63,042 bases of DNA from Desulfobulbaceae bacterium (GTDB lineage: Bacteria; Desulfobacterota; Desulfobulbia; Desulfobulbales; Desulfobulbaceae). The notes under the pieces are model-generated. The model was given only the letters and a program-made list of their open reading frames with translations, had not been told where the DNA came from and ran no database searches. Below are positions 8,247 to 16,918 of the stretch, in pieces (position 1 is the stretch's first letter; each line of letters opens with the position of its first letter). The translations under genes were made by a program, and so were the position numbers. The stretch lies in assembly GCA_026987195.1 (NCBI GenBank), contig JALSNC010000019.1:1-63042 (forward strand). Direction: 5' to 3'.

Positions 8247-8462
8247 GTAAGCGCTCACAGGGACCGCACGGCGTCTTCGCTTACCTCTTTGCACGGTCGT
8301 GCCTGCCCGCACGGGCAGGCTATCGGAGTCTCCCTGCGGTCGTTTACCTGCGGCCAGGCACTCCTGCACAGGCAAGCGCAGACTCAGAATCTGCGGCCCC
8401 TGAGAGCGCTTACACCATTGTGGTCGGGCAAACCGGTGGTCAGCCATCCCGAGAGGGGTTAC
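8247..8462 (-). repeat. IS66-type MITE, composite, type A (long), copy 1
   Basis: 216 bp, beginning GTAAGCGCTCACAGGG and ending GAGAGGGGTTAC. The hairpin part (8247-8413) is closed by GAGAGCGCTTAC and is followed by a 49-bp arm. Related copies are at 20859-21078, 31358-31570, 32697-32924 and 48163-48319. CTTCCCCCT before and CTTCCCCAT after suggest a decayed duplication. It lies 35 bases from the pabBC stop. Confidence 0.85.
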
Positions 8463-8497
8463 CTTCCCCATCAGGCGGCATATAACAGCCCCTCCTT

Positions 8498-10423
8498 TTA
8501 CGCAACCAGGCGCACCTGCACCAGGCCACGCAGGGAATTGCCGATGAAGACCGCCTCTGCGGCTGCAAGCTCGTCCAGGGACACCACCTGTTCCTCCACC
8601 GCCCCCCGGGCCAGCAGCCAGCCGCGAAAGGTGCCGGCCAGCAGGCCGCAGCGAACGGGTGGCGTGACCAGTGTTCCCTTCCTGCGGACAAAGACATTGC
8701 TGATACTGCCCTCGGTCACCTCGCGGTGCCGGTTGGCGAAGAGGACCTCGAAGCCTCCCCGGGCCACCACCTGCCGCCGTTCGCGGTCATAGAGCCCGCG
8801 ACGGGTGGTCTTGTGGTACAGAAAGGTATCGTCGGGATCGGTGTGATGATCGGAAAGATACACTTCGGGCAGGGGCGAATCAATGCGGGGCCGGGTGGAG
8901 AGAATATGCGCCGGCCAGGCGGCAAGCTCTCCGGCCGAGAGCCGGAGCGCCCCGTCCCGGGCGAGCAGCAGCCGCACCCGCATGGGGCTTTGCCCGAAGG
9001 AGGCGGCAAGGGACAGGAGCCGGTCCCGCACACTGCCGGCGTCATGCTGAAAGAGAAAATACTCCGCCGATGCCGCCAGCCGCCGCAGGTGTTCCTCGAA
9101 AAGCAGATATCCCTTGCCTGGCTGCCAGAGCAGGGTCTCGATCAGGTGAAAGACCGGCACCGGCCTGGTGAGAAAATTGCCTTTGAGCAGACACTCCTCC
9201 CATTCCGCCTCTGGCTCGGAATCATGGACCACTCCGGAACCGATACCCATAACACCATGCCCGCCGGAGATCTCCAGGGTCCGGATCGGCACATTGAAGA
9301 CCGCCTCGTCGGGACCGCAGAAGCCGATGGCGCCGCAGTAGACCCCGCGGGGATCCTGTTCCAGCTCACGGATGATCTCCATGGTCCGGATCTTGGGCGC
9401 ACCCGTCACCGAGCCGCAGGGCAACAGGGTGGAAAAGAGGCGGCGCAGGCCGAAACGCCGACGGTCACCGGTGACAGCGTCAATGGTGGATGTCATCTGG
9501 AGCACGGTTTCATAGACCTCGACATCAAAGAGGGACCCGGGCAGGACCTGTCCGCCGCCGGTCTCATGCAGCAACCGCGCCAGGTCATTGCGGAGCAGAT
9601 CGACTATCATAACGTTTTCGCTGCGGTTCTTGTCGTCATTTTTCAGCAGCCCCGCCCGACGCCGGTCGCCATCAACAGTCCGCCCCCGGGCCATGGTCCC
9701 CTTCATGGGCCGGACCCGGACCTGGCCCGGTGCGGCCCGGAAGAAGAGCTCCGGTGAAAAACTCATCACCTCCCTGCCGCCATGCCTGATCCAGGCGCCA
9801 TAGGCAACCGACTGATTGCGGCGGAGCTGCCGGTAGAGCGCGGCCGGCGATCCGGTGAAACCGAAATCCAGGCGCAGGGTGAAGTTGACCTGGTAGGTAT
9901 CACCCGACCGGATGTACCGCCTGATCCGCCGGACCGCCTCCAGATACTGCTGCCGACGGATATTGGTCCGCAGGTCCTCAATCCTGCACTGCGGTGACGG
10001 ATCGGGCGGCTCGACGACCAGGCCGGCGGCGGCGAGAAAGGAGGAGAATTCATCCCTGCCGTGACGATAGACCACAGGCTCGGCAAAGACACCGAAAAGG
10101 GCAAGTGGCACCCCCTTGTCCCAACGCGCCTCTTGCCCCGGGACCGCACCGCGCAGCGGCTGCAGCAGGGAACCGAACTCGTAGGAGACCCAGCCGGCAA
10201 GGAACCAGCCCTTCTCAACCCACGCCTCGGCCCGGCCAAGGAACCGGTCCGCATCATCGCCCGGCCGGCAGATCAGCCATGTCCGCGGCTTCACAAAGAG
10301 CAGGGAACGATCCTCGCCCGGGCCCACCCGGGAGGTCTCGAAAAACACGAATTCCTCCTGCCGCTCCAGGCCGCAGGCGAGACGTTCCATCTCTTCCTCA
10401 CTGAAAGGACGCATATGCCGCAT
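8498..10423 (-). CDS. pabB: Aminodeoxychorismate synthase component I fused to 4-amino-4-deoxychorismate lyase
   Basis: A fusion of about 641 residues. The first ~385 residues are a PabB/chorismate-binding domain with VNFTLRLDF, PMKGT, ENVMIVDLLRNDL and GSVTGAPKIRTM. The last ~240 are a PLP-dependent class IV lyase (PabC) with YHKTTRR around the catalytic Lys, and EGSISNVFV and GLLAGTFR around the cofactor site. The protein would convert chorismate (with a separate glutaminase PabA) to aminodeoxychorismate and then to p-aminobenzoate for folate. Fused PabB-PabC proteins are known in several bacteria. The start is ambiguous: GTG at 10432, ATG at 10423 or 10414, none with a clear ribosome site. 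It stands alone. Confidence 0.9.
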   Translation of the reverse strand: MRHMRPFSEEEMERLACGLERQEEFVFFETSRVGPGEDRSLLFVKPRTWLICRPGDDADRFLGRAEAWVEKGWFLAGWVSYEFGSLLQPLRGAVPGQEARWDKGVPLALFGVFAEPVVYRHGRDEFSSFLAAAGLVVEPPDPSPQCRIEDLRTNIRRQQYLEAVRRIRRYIRSGDTYQVNFTLRLDFGFTGSPAALYRQLRRNQSVAYGAWIRHGGREVMSFSPELFFRAAPGQVRVRPMKGTMARGRTVDGDRRRAGLLKNDDKNRSENVMIVDLLRNDLARLLHETGGGQVLPGSLFDVEVYETVLQMTSTIDAVTGDRRRFGLRRLFSTLLPCGSVTGAPKIRTMEIIRELEQDPRGVYCGAIGFCGPDEAVFNVPIRTLEISGGHGVMGIGSGVVHDSEPEAEWEECLLKGNFLTRPVPVFHLIETLLWQPGKGYLLFEEHLRRLAASAEYFLFQHDAGSVRDRLLSLAASFGQSPMRVRLLLARDGALRLSAGELAAWPAHILSTRPRIDSPLPEVYLSDHHTDPDDTFLYHKTTRRGLYDRERRQVVARGGFEVLFANRHREVTEGSISNVFVRRKGTLVTPPVRCGLLAGTFRGWLLARGAVEEQVVSLDELAAAEAVFIGNSLRGLVQVRLVA

Positions 10424-10440
10424 GGCGATCACGATGTTGC

Positions 10441-10490
10441 GTAATTCTACCGGTATTTCAATATCGCTGCCGATAGAGGAGAACTGTTAC
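10441..10490 (-). repeat. 50-bp arm-only repeat (type D)
   Basis: Exactly 50 bp from GTAATTCTAC to GAACTGTTAC, containing the ATTTCA...GCCGATAG core of the family. It lies 8-17 bases upstream of the pabBC start, so it forms part of that gene's 5' region. A more degenerate copy may follow at 10505-10545. Confidence 0.75.
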
Positions 10491-10655
10491 GATTTCTTCT
10501 GAGATGTAAGGTTGTTGCCAGTGGCGATGAGCCGTGCACGTCAACAGAGGCAACCCCCTGTATCTATCAGCTCATCTTCCATTGTCAACGGAAAAAAGGA
10601 CTATGACACCATGCCATAACAGCGGTCACGTCCGCCGGCTCAGGAGCGTTGCCAA

Positions 10656-10705
10656 GTAAAAGTATCCGTCTTTTCATCTGGTTGCCGATAGCGGTGAACC
10701 AGTAC
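10656..10705 (-). repeat. 50-bp arm-only repeat (type D)
   Basis: GTAAAAGTATCCG to GGTGAACCAGTAC, exactly 50 bp, with the GTTGCCGATAGCGGTGAAC core. No clear target duplication is left. Together with the copy at 10441 and the promoter at 10817 it accounts for most of the 10433-10967 intergenic region. Confidence 0.8.
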
Positions 10706-10816
10706 TGCCAGGGAAACACCATCGTCTCACTGCCGCAGGCAGGTGCCCATCCTGGCCCCCGGTCCCTTCCGGAGGAAGCGGACCCCTGGTTAACATCCCT
10801 TTTTCTCGCTTTAATA

Positions 10817-10845
10817 TTGCCGAAAAACCATTCTTACTATATAAT
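10817..10845 (+). promoter_or_regulatory. Sigma70-like promoter for the CBS-ACT gene
   Basis: TTGCCG and a perfect TATAAT are separated by 17 bases in an AT-rich island. The predicted start lies near 10852, leaving a leader of about 115 bases before the AAGGAGG site of the next gene. Confidence 0.7.
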
Positions 10846-10967
10846 GAAAGATTACGATATTTTTCTGACTGATCGTACCGGTCACCGTTTCCCTGCCGTT
10901 CCGGTCTGGCCCGTCGACCCGGGAGACAGGCTGATTTCGGACTTCTATCCCAATCAAGGAGGTTTCC

Positions 10968-11651
10968 ATGCTGATCAAAGACTGGATGGCCACTGCCGTG
11001 CTGACGGTTGATGCCAACACATCCGTGATGCGTGCCACCCGGACCATGAAGGAGAACAATATCCGCAGGCTGCCGGTTCTCTCCCACGGCAAGCTGGTGG
11101 GCATTGTCACCGACCGCGACCTGAAGGACGCCTCGCCCTCCTCCACATCCAACATGGACCTCCACGAGATGTACTACCTGCTCTCGGAGATGAAGATCAA
11201 GGACGTGATGACCGACAAGTGCATCTGTCTCCGGGAAGACGACACCCTGGAGAAGGCGGCCCTGGTCATGCTCAAGGAAAAGATCTCCGGTGTGATGATC
11301 CTCGATGCTGACGACAACCTGGTCGGCCTTCTCAGCGAAACCGACATCCTGCGCGGCTTTGTCCATGCCACCGGTATCCAGGACGGAGCCCACCAGTATG
11401 TCATCGACATGCCCGACGAACCCGGCTCGGTGACCAGGGCGCTGGACATCATGCGCAATTACGGCGCCCGGGTCCTCTCCATCCTCACCTCCTTCGAGGA
11501 TGCACCCCGCAACATGAAGCGTGTCTCCATCCGCATCCTCATCGATGAAGACAAACTCGACCCCATGGAGCAGGAGATCCGAGGCCTGGACAGGTATGAC
11601 ATCATCTTCCACAACAAGGACGACCTGCACAACCTTCCCACCAAGAGATAA
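10968..11651 (+). CDS. CBS-pair protein with C-terminal ACT domain (AcuB-like)
   Basis: 227 residues. Two CBS motifs (about 1-60 and 76-135; the first starts MLIKDWMATAVLTVDANTSV and has VGIVTDRDL, the second has VGLLSETDIL) are followed by an ACT-like ligand domain (about 145-215: VIDMPDEPGSVTRALDIMRNYG). This is the AcuB layout. Such proteins sense adenine nucleotides and small molecules in the cytoplasm and often act beside central-carbon genes. PFOR lies 340 bases downstream on the same strand, a possible functional link. AAGGAGG precedes the ATG by 6 bases. A 50-bp repeat begins on the base right after the TAA stop. Confidence 0.85.
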   Translation: MLIKDWMATAVLTVDANTSVMRATRTMKENNIRRLPVLSHGKLVGIVTDRDLKDASPSSTSNMDLHEMYYLLSEMKIKDVMTDKCICLREDDTLEKAALVMLKEKISGVMILDADDNLVGLLSETDILRGFVHATGIQDGAHQYVIDMPDEPGSVTRALDIMRNYGARVLSILTSFEDAPRNMKRVSIRILIDEDKLDPMEQEIRGLDRYDIIFHNKDDLHNLPTKR

Positions 11652-11701
11652 GTAAAAATACTACTATTTCAAGTCAGTTGCTGACAGCTGTGAACTGTTG
11701 C
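11652..11701 (-). repeat. 50-bp arm-only repeat (type D) abutting a stop codon
   Basis: GTAAAAATACTACTATTTC to GTGAACTGTTGC, 50 bp, starting on the base after the TAA of the CBS-ACT gene. The rest of the 11652-11990 gap holds a hairpin (11819-11847) and no accepted gene. Confidence 0.8.
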
Positions 11702-11818
11702 GGAATGAGGAAAATCATCCTCCCGGGGACAAGCGGAAATGAGCACTGAACCACCATGGCCGGACATGGTCCGCAGGTCCCGGCCCTGAGGAGAAAGGAC
11801 AAGCAGGCAGAAGCCGTA

Positions 11819-11847
11819 CCCGTTGCACTGCAGAACAGGGCAACGGG
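11819..11847 (+). promoter_or_regulatory. Hairpin in the PFOR upstream region
   Basis: CCCGTTGC pairs perfectly with GCAACGGG across a 13-base loop, about 145 bases before the PFOR start. Possible leader structure or weak terminator; there is no T-run. Confidence 0.35.
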
Positions 11848-11990
11848 ACTGAAGGACAGTTACCTGCCGGAGGCGGCACGGGAATCACTGGTTTCTGTCC
11901 TCTGTATTCTGTTTTCTGATAAGGTAGGAGCTATCGTCCGGCGGTCCGGCTGCCGGCAAACGAAAACCATCGTGTAAGGAGAACAAATCG

Positions 11991-14900
11991 ATGTCGCGAA
12001 AAATGGTCACCATTGACGGAAACCAGGCGTGTTGCCATGTTGCATACGCCACCAGTGAAGTAATCACCATCTATCCCATCACGCCATCCTCGCCCATGGC
12101 CGCGGAGGCGGATGCCAAGGCGAATGCAAAGCAGAAGAACATCTGGGGCTCGATTCCGGTCATCTCCCAGATGCAGTCCGAGGGCGGCGTCGCCGGCTCC
12201 CTGCACGGTTCCCTGACCACCGGTGCCCTGTGCACCACCTTCACCGCTTCCCAGGGGCTCCTGCTGATGATCCCCAACATGTTCAAGATTGCCGGTGAGC
12301 TGACCCCCACCGTCTTCCACATCACTGCCCGCTCCATCGCCTGCCAGGGCCTGTCCATCTTCGGTGACCATGGTGACGTCATGGCCGCCCGCCAGACCGG
12401 CTGGGCCATGCTCTGTTCGGAAAGCGTTCAGGAGGCACAGGACTTCGCCCTCATCGCCACCCAGGCCACCCTGGCCTCGCGCATCCCCTTCATGCACTTC
12501 TTTGACGGCTTCCGCACCTCGCACGAGATCCAGAAGGTGGAGCAGCTCACCTACGAGGACATGAGCGCCATCATCGACGAGGACCTGGTCATCGCCCACC
12601 GCCAGCGCGCCCTGACCCCGGACCGGCCCACCATGTCGGGCACAGCCCAGAATCCGGACGTCTACTTCACCGGCCGCGAGACCGTCAACAAGTACTATGC
12701 CGCCGTGCCGGCCATTGTCCAGGAGACCATGGACCGGTTCGCCGAGCTCACCGGCCGCCAGTACCATCTCTTCGACTACCACGGCGCACCCGATGCCACC
12801 GACGTGGTCGTGATCATGGGGTCCGGCGCCGAGACCGTGGCCGCCACCATCGACTACCTGGCCACCCGGGGCCTCAAGCTGGGCATGGTCCATGTCCGTC
12901 TCTTCCGGCCCTTTGACGCCAAGGCCATGGTCAACGCCCTGCCCAAGACCGTGGAGCGGATCACCGTGCTTGACCGCTGCAAGGAGCCGGGCTCCATGGG
13001 CGAGCCCCTCTACCTCGACGTGCGCGCCGCGGTCAGCGAAGCGGTGGAGGCCAACCCCACCCTGTTCATGCCGCTGATCCTCTCCGGCCGCTACGGCCTG
13101 GGCTCGGCCGAGTTCGACCCGGCCATGGTCAAGGCCGTGTTCGACAACATGGCCTCCATGGCGCCCAAGAACCACTTCTGCGTCGGCCCCCACGACGATG
13201 TCGCCTTTAGCAGCCTCGACTATGATGAGTCCTTCAACATCGAGGGTTCCGACGTCTTCCGCGCCATGTTCTACGGCCTGGGCTCCGACGGCACCGTGGG
13301 CGCCAACAAGAACACCATCAAGATCATCGGTACCGAGACCGACAACTCGGCCCAGGGCTACTTTGTCTACGACTCCAAGAAATCGGGCTCCATGACCGTC
13401 TCCCATCTCCGTTTCGGCGAGCACCAGATCGTGGCACCCTACCTGATCAGGAAGGCCAACTTCATCGCCTGCCACAACTTCACCTTCCTGGATCACTACG
13501 ACATGCTCTCCAACCTGGAGGAGGGTGGCACCTTCCTCCTCACCTCGCCCTATCCCAAGACCAAGGTCTGGGATCACCTGCCGGCCAAGGTCCAGAAGCA
13601 GCTCATCGAGAAGAAGGCCAAGTTCTATATCATTGATGCCATCAAGCTGGCCGAGGCCCTGGGACTGGGCGCGCGCATCAACATGATCATGCAGACTGCC
13701 TTTTTCCTGATCTCCGGCATTCTTACCAAGGACGAGGCCATCAAGGCCATCAAGGACGCCATCAAGAAGACCTACGGCAAGAAGGGCGAGAAGGTCGTCA
13801 ACATGAACTTCGAGGCCGTTGACGCGGCGGTGAACAACATCGTCCAGGTCAAGGTGCCCAAGAAGATCACCGGCCACGAACTGCCGCCCACCGTACCCGA
13901 AGAGGCGCCCGAGTTCGTCAAGGAGGTCACGGCCAAGATGATCGAGGGCAAGGGCGAGGAGCTCAAGACCTCCCAGATCCCGGCCGACGGCCGCTGGCCC
14001 ACCGCCACCAGCCAGTGGGAGAAGCGTAACATCGCCGTGCACGTGCCGCAGTGGGATGCCGACACCTGTATCCAGTGCGGCCGCTGCTCCCTGGTCTGCC
14101 CCCATGCCTGCATCCGGATCAAGGTCATTGATCCCGACGATCTCAAGGCGGCCAAGGCACCCAAGGCCTTCAAGACCGCACCGGCCGTAGGCAAGGAGTT
14201 CAAGGGCAAGCTGTTCACGGTCCAGGTCTCCACCGAGGACTGTGTCGGCTGCACCCTCTGCGTCAGTGTCTGCCCGGCCCGCAAGAAGGACAAGGACGGC
14301 AACAAGACCGACGAGGCGGCCCTGAAGATGGTCAGCAATACCGATGCTGTCCGTAAACGCGAGTCCAGGAACTGGAAGATCTTCATGGCGCTGCCCGAGG
14401 TCGACTATTCCCAGACCAACCCGACCACCATCAAGGGCAGCCAGCTCAGACGGCCCCTGTTCGAGTTCTCCGGCGCCTGTGCCGGCTGTGGCGAGACGCC
14501 CTACATCAAACTGGTCACCCAGCTGTTCGGCGACCGGATGCTGATCGCCAATGCCACGGGCTGTTCCTCCATCTACGGCGGCAACCTGCCGACCACACCC
14601 TATGCCCAGCGCCGTGACGGACGCGGCCCGGCCTGGTCCAACTCCCTGTTCGAGGACAATGCCGAGTATGGCCTGGGCATGCGCCAGACCGTCAACAAGC
14701 TGGCGCACCAGGCGGCAGAACTCCTCGAGGAGGCTGCGGCAGAGAAGATCATCACCAAGAAGTTCGTCAAGGAGCTGCTCTCGGCGCCCCAGAAGACCCA
14801 GGAAGACATCGAGGCCCAGCGCGAGCGGGTGGCCGGGCTCAAGGAGAAGCTGGAGGCAGCCAACTCGGTCATCGCCCGCAGGCTGCTGCACGTGGCTGAC

Positions 14901-15566
14901 TACCTGGTCAAGAAGTCGGTCTGGATCTTCGGAGGTGACGGCTGGGCCTACGACATTGGCTACGGCGGCCTGGACCACGTCCTCGCCTCTGGCGAGAACG
15001 TCAACGTCCTGGTCCTGGACACCGAGGTCTATTCCAACACCGGCGGCCAGATGTCCAAGTCCACTCCGCGTGCGGCCGTGGCCCAGTTCGCCGCCGGCGG
15101 CAAACGGCTGCCCAAGAAGGACATGGGCATGATCTTCTCCATCTACGGCAATGTCTATGTAGCCAGGGTCTCCCTGGGCGCCAACCCGCAGCAGCTGGTC
15201 AAGGCGGTCAACGAGGCCGAGGCCTATGACGGTCCGTCCCTGATCATCGCCTATGCCCACTGCATCAACCACGGCCTCAACCTGGCATTCGGCCTGGAAC
15301 AGCAGAAGAAGGCGGTCGCCTGCGGCCACTGGCCCCTGTACCGCTACAACCCGCTGCTCGAGGAAGAGGGGAAAAACCCGCTGATCATCGACTCCAAGGA
15401 GCCGACCATCAAGTTCGCCGACTACGCCCTTAATGAGAACCGCTACCGGATGCTGAAGATGTCCAATCCGGAGATGGCCGACAAGCTCATGGAGCAGGCG
15501 CAGCAGGACGTGGAACGCTCCTGGAAACTGCTCAAGGGTCGCTGGAAGGCCCTGGAAGAGGGTTGA
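11991..15566 (+). CDS. nifJ: Pyruvate:ferredoxin (flavodoxin) oxidoreductase, single-chain
   Basis: 1191 residues, the normal length of homodimeric PFOR. It oxidises pyruvate with CoA to acetyl-CoA and CO2, passing electrons to ferredoxin. Visible features: the N-terminal pyruvate/TPP-pyrimidine domain (YPITPSSPMAAEAD), two 4Fe-4S motifs (CIQCGRCSLVCPHAC near 693 and CVGCTLCVSVCP near 750), the cysteines for the third cluster (CAGCGETPY near 827, ATGCSSIYGG near 855) and the TPP-Mg motif GDGWAYDIGYGGLDHV near 981. GTAAGGAG lies upstream of the ATG. It is monocistronic, ending in a strong terminator. It points to an anaerobic metabolism. Codon use is strongly biased to C-ending codons, as expected of a highly expressed gene. 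Confidence 0.97.
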   Translation: MSRKMVTIDGNQACCHVAYATSEVITIYPITPSSPMAAEADAKANAKQKNIWGSIPVISQMQSEGGVAGSLHGSLTTGALCTTFTASQGLLLMIPNMFKIAGELTPTVFHITARSIACQGLSIFGDHGDVMAARQTGWAMLCSESVQEAQDFALIATQATLASRIPFMHFFDGFRTSHEIQKVEQLTYEDMSAIIDEDLVIAHRQRALTPDRPTMSGTAQNPDVYFTGRETVNKYYAAVPAIVQETMDRFAELTGRQYHLFDYHGAPDATDVVVIMGSGAETVAATIDYLATRGLKLGMVHVRLFRPFDAKAMVNALPKTVERITVLDRCKEPGSMGEPLYLDVRAAVSEAVEANPTLFMPLILSGRYGLGSAEFDPAMVKAVFDNMASMAPKNHFCVGPHDDVAFSSLDYDESFNIEGSDVFRAMFYGLGSDGTVGANKNTIKIIGTETDNSAQGYFVYDSKKSGSMTVSHLRFGEHQIVAPYLIRKANFIACHNFTFLDHYDMLSNLEEGGTFLLTSPYPKTKVWDHLPAKVQKQLIEKKAKFYIIDAIKLAEALGLGARINMIMQTAFFLISGILTKDEAIKAIKDAIKKTYGKKGEKVVNMNFEAVDAAVNNIVQVKVPKKITGHELPPTVPEEAPEFVKEVTAKMIEGKGEELKTSQIPADGRWPTATSQWEKRNIAVHVPQWDADTCIQCGRCSLVCPHACIRIKVIDPDDLKAAKAPKAFKTAPAVGKEFKGKLFTVQVSTEDCVGCTLCVSVCPARKKDKDGNKTDEAALKMVSNTDAVRKRESRNWKIFMALPEVDYSQTNPTTIKGSQLRRPLFEFSGACAGCGETPYIKLVTQLFGDRMLIANATGCSSIYGGNLPTTPYAQRRDGRGPAWSNSLFEDNAEYGLGMRQTVNKLAHQAAELLEEAAAEKIITKKFVKELLSAPQKTQEDIEAQRERVAGLKEKLEAANSVIARRLLHVADYLVKKSVWIFGGDGWAYDIGYGGLDHVLASGENVNVLVLDTEVYSNTGGQMSKSTPRAAVAQFAAGGKRLPKKDMGMIFSIYGNVYVARVSLGANPQQLVKAVNEAEAYDGPSLIIAYAHCINHGLNLAFGLEQQKKAVACGHWPLYRYNPLLEEEGKNPLIIDSKEPTIKFADYALNENRYRMLKMSNPEMADKLMEQAQQDVERSWKLLKGRWKALEEG

Positions 15567-15594
15567 TCTCTCCTGCCTGAAAGTGTGATATCCA

Positions 15595-15629
15595 AAGGCC
15601 GCCCCGGTTCCGGGGCGGCCTTTTTTTTG
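15595..15629 (+). terminator. Strong intrinsic terminator after PFOR
   Basis: GGCCGCCCCGG-TT-CCGGGGCGGCC followed by eight T residues, 29 bases after the stop codon. Confidence 0.95.
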
Positions 15630-15704
15630 CGGCAGTTTCTGCCGCCACCCCAGCCAGCCGATTATGCCTGGGCTGCTGTTCTCTCAGAATTTCCGGATCT
15701 TATG

Positions 15705-15734
15705 TTGACAGGAGGCTGGAGAAAACGATACAAC
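15705..15734 (+). promoter_or_regulatory. Sigma70-like promoter for the omptin gene
   Basis: TTGACA and TACAAC with an 18-base spacer. The predicted start near 15741 leaves a leader of about 155 bases that contains several short hairpins (for example GCCTGGAACAGGC). Nothing else is seen in the 15630-15896 gap. Confidence 0.65.
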
Positions 15735-15896
15735 ATCAGGTAGGAGATTCACCTGTTTACGACCAGTGCCTCTTGGCATCGGTGGCCGGAACAGGCAGAG
15801 AGGGTCGTGACAGGCCTGGAACAGGCCCTGCACGACCTGTCCGGCAGCCGGGGATCATTTTCTCCGGACTTCTGATATCCATGAAAAGGAGGATCC

Positions 15897-16898
15897 ATGA
15901 ACAGCCTGGAGAGAAGGAAGAAGATGACACTGGTGGCCGCTCTTGTCCTGGCAGGCAGCGGTATGGTTTCCCTGCCCCGTCCGGATATGGTCATGGCCGC
16001 ACCCGCAGCCAACGTCGAGGGCTCGACAACCCTCAATATCCACCATCCCATCGTTGTCAGCGGCCGCCTCGGCATGGGCTATCTGACCGGCGAATCCTAC
16101 GAGAATGTCTATGACCCGGACAGCGGCAGGAAGATCTCCCAGCTCAACTGGGACCTTTCCGATGTCTACATGGTGGGCGGTGGGGTCTCCATCCAGCCGC
16201 TCTCCTGGGTGAAACTCAACATGGACCTGTGGCTCAAGGTGACTGACGGCGACGGTGACATGGTCGACTACGACTGGTTTGTCGAGGGCCTCGACTGGAC
16301 ACACCGCTCCTATACCACGGACGTGGACCTGGATACGGGCTACATGTACGACATCAATGTGGAATTTCCTGTTTTCCGGCTCGAGGACACTGAGTTCAGC
16401 CTCTTTGCAGGCTACAAGTACGACAAGTGGAAGTGGGTGGCCACGGGCGGCACCTTCATCTATTCAACCTACTACCTGCGCGACACCATAGGCACCCTTC
16501 CCGATGAGACCGGCATCACCTATGAGCAGTGGTACCATGTACCCTATGTGGGCATTGGTTTCCACGCCGAGCTGACACGGGTCACCCTCAGCGGCCGCCT
16601 CATCGCCTCGCCCTTTGTCCAGGCAGGAGACAGGGACCAGCATCACCTGCGCAACCTGGTCTTTGAGGAGGATTTCGACAACGGCACCATGCTCGGGGTC
16701 GACCTCAACGGCGGCTACCGGTTCACCGACCAGCTTGCCCTGATGTTCAATTACCATTACCAGAAGTACGAGGAGATGAAGGGTGACACCACCATCACCG
16801 ACCAGGTCACCGGCGAGCAGTACCATATCCCCGGCGACGCGGCCAGCATCGAGCACTACTCGCATCTCTTCTCCCTCTCCCTGCAGTACACCTTCTGA
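15897..16898 (+). CDS. Omptin-family outer-membrane protease
   Basis: 333 residues with a signal peptide (about 1-35, ending VMAAPAA) and a beta-barrel ending in Phe (SLQYTF). Omptin catalytic residues can be read: the Asp pair in DMVDYDW (about 120-126), and the Asp-x-His of RDQHHLR (about 246-252), which corresponds to the DEH triplet of OmpT. The mature length fits a 10-strand omptin barrel. These enzymes cut peptides at basic residues on the cell surface, often destroying antimicrobial peptides. AAGGAGG sits 4 bases before the ATG. Omptins are best known in Enterobacteriaceae, so occurrence here may reflect old transfer; that is inference. Confidence 0.8.
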   Translation: MNSLERRKKMTLVAALVLAGSGMVSLPRPDMVMAAPAANVEGSTTLNIHHPIVVSGRLGMGYLTGESYENVYDPDSGRKISQLNWDLSDVYMVGGGVSIQPLSWVKLNMDLWLKVTDGDGDMVDYDWFVEGLDWTHRSYTTDVDLDTGYMYDINVEFPVFRLEDTEFSLFAGYKYDKWKWVATGGTFIYSTYYLRDTIGTLPDETGITYEQWYHVPYVGIGFHAELTRVTLSGRLIASPFVQAGDRDQHHLRNLVFEEDFDNGTMLGVDLNGGYRFTDQLALMFNYHYQKYEEMKGDTTITDQVTGEQYHIPGDAASIEHYSHLFSLSLQYTF

Positions 16899-16918
16899 CA
16901 GCGGGCTCCAGCGCGGTC

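Noticed and set aside
8247-8485. Short coding frames across the type A repeats (for example MANHRFVRPQWCKRSQGPQI-like peptides)
   Set aside because: The same peptides recur because the repeat DNA recurs; they lack ribosome sites and are interrupted differently in each copy.
10674-11630. 318-residue frame antisense to the CBS-ACT gene
   Set aside because: It is a shadow of the plus-strand gene, which has a promoter, a ribosome site and clear CBS motifs.
11756-11977. 73-residue frame upstream of PFOR
   Set aside because: No ribosome site or domain, and it overlaps a hairpin and the PFOR leader.
11931-15329. Open frame of more than 1100 codons antisense to the PFOR gene
   Set aside because: It mirrors the highly biased codons of PFOR (C-rich third positions leave few stops on the opposite strand), has Gly/Asp/His-rich meaningless sequence and no domain. 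Other long antisense frames (for example 38940-40802, 44967-46211, 59992-61419) were rejected for the same reason.
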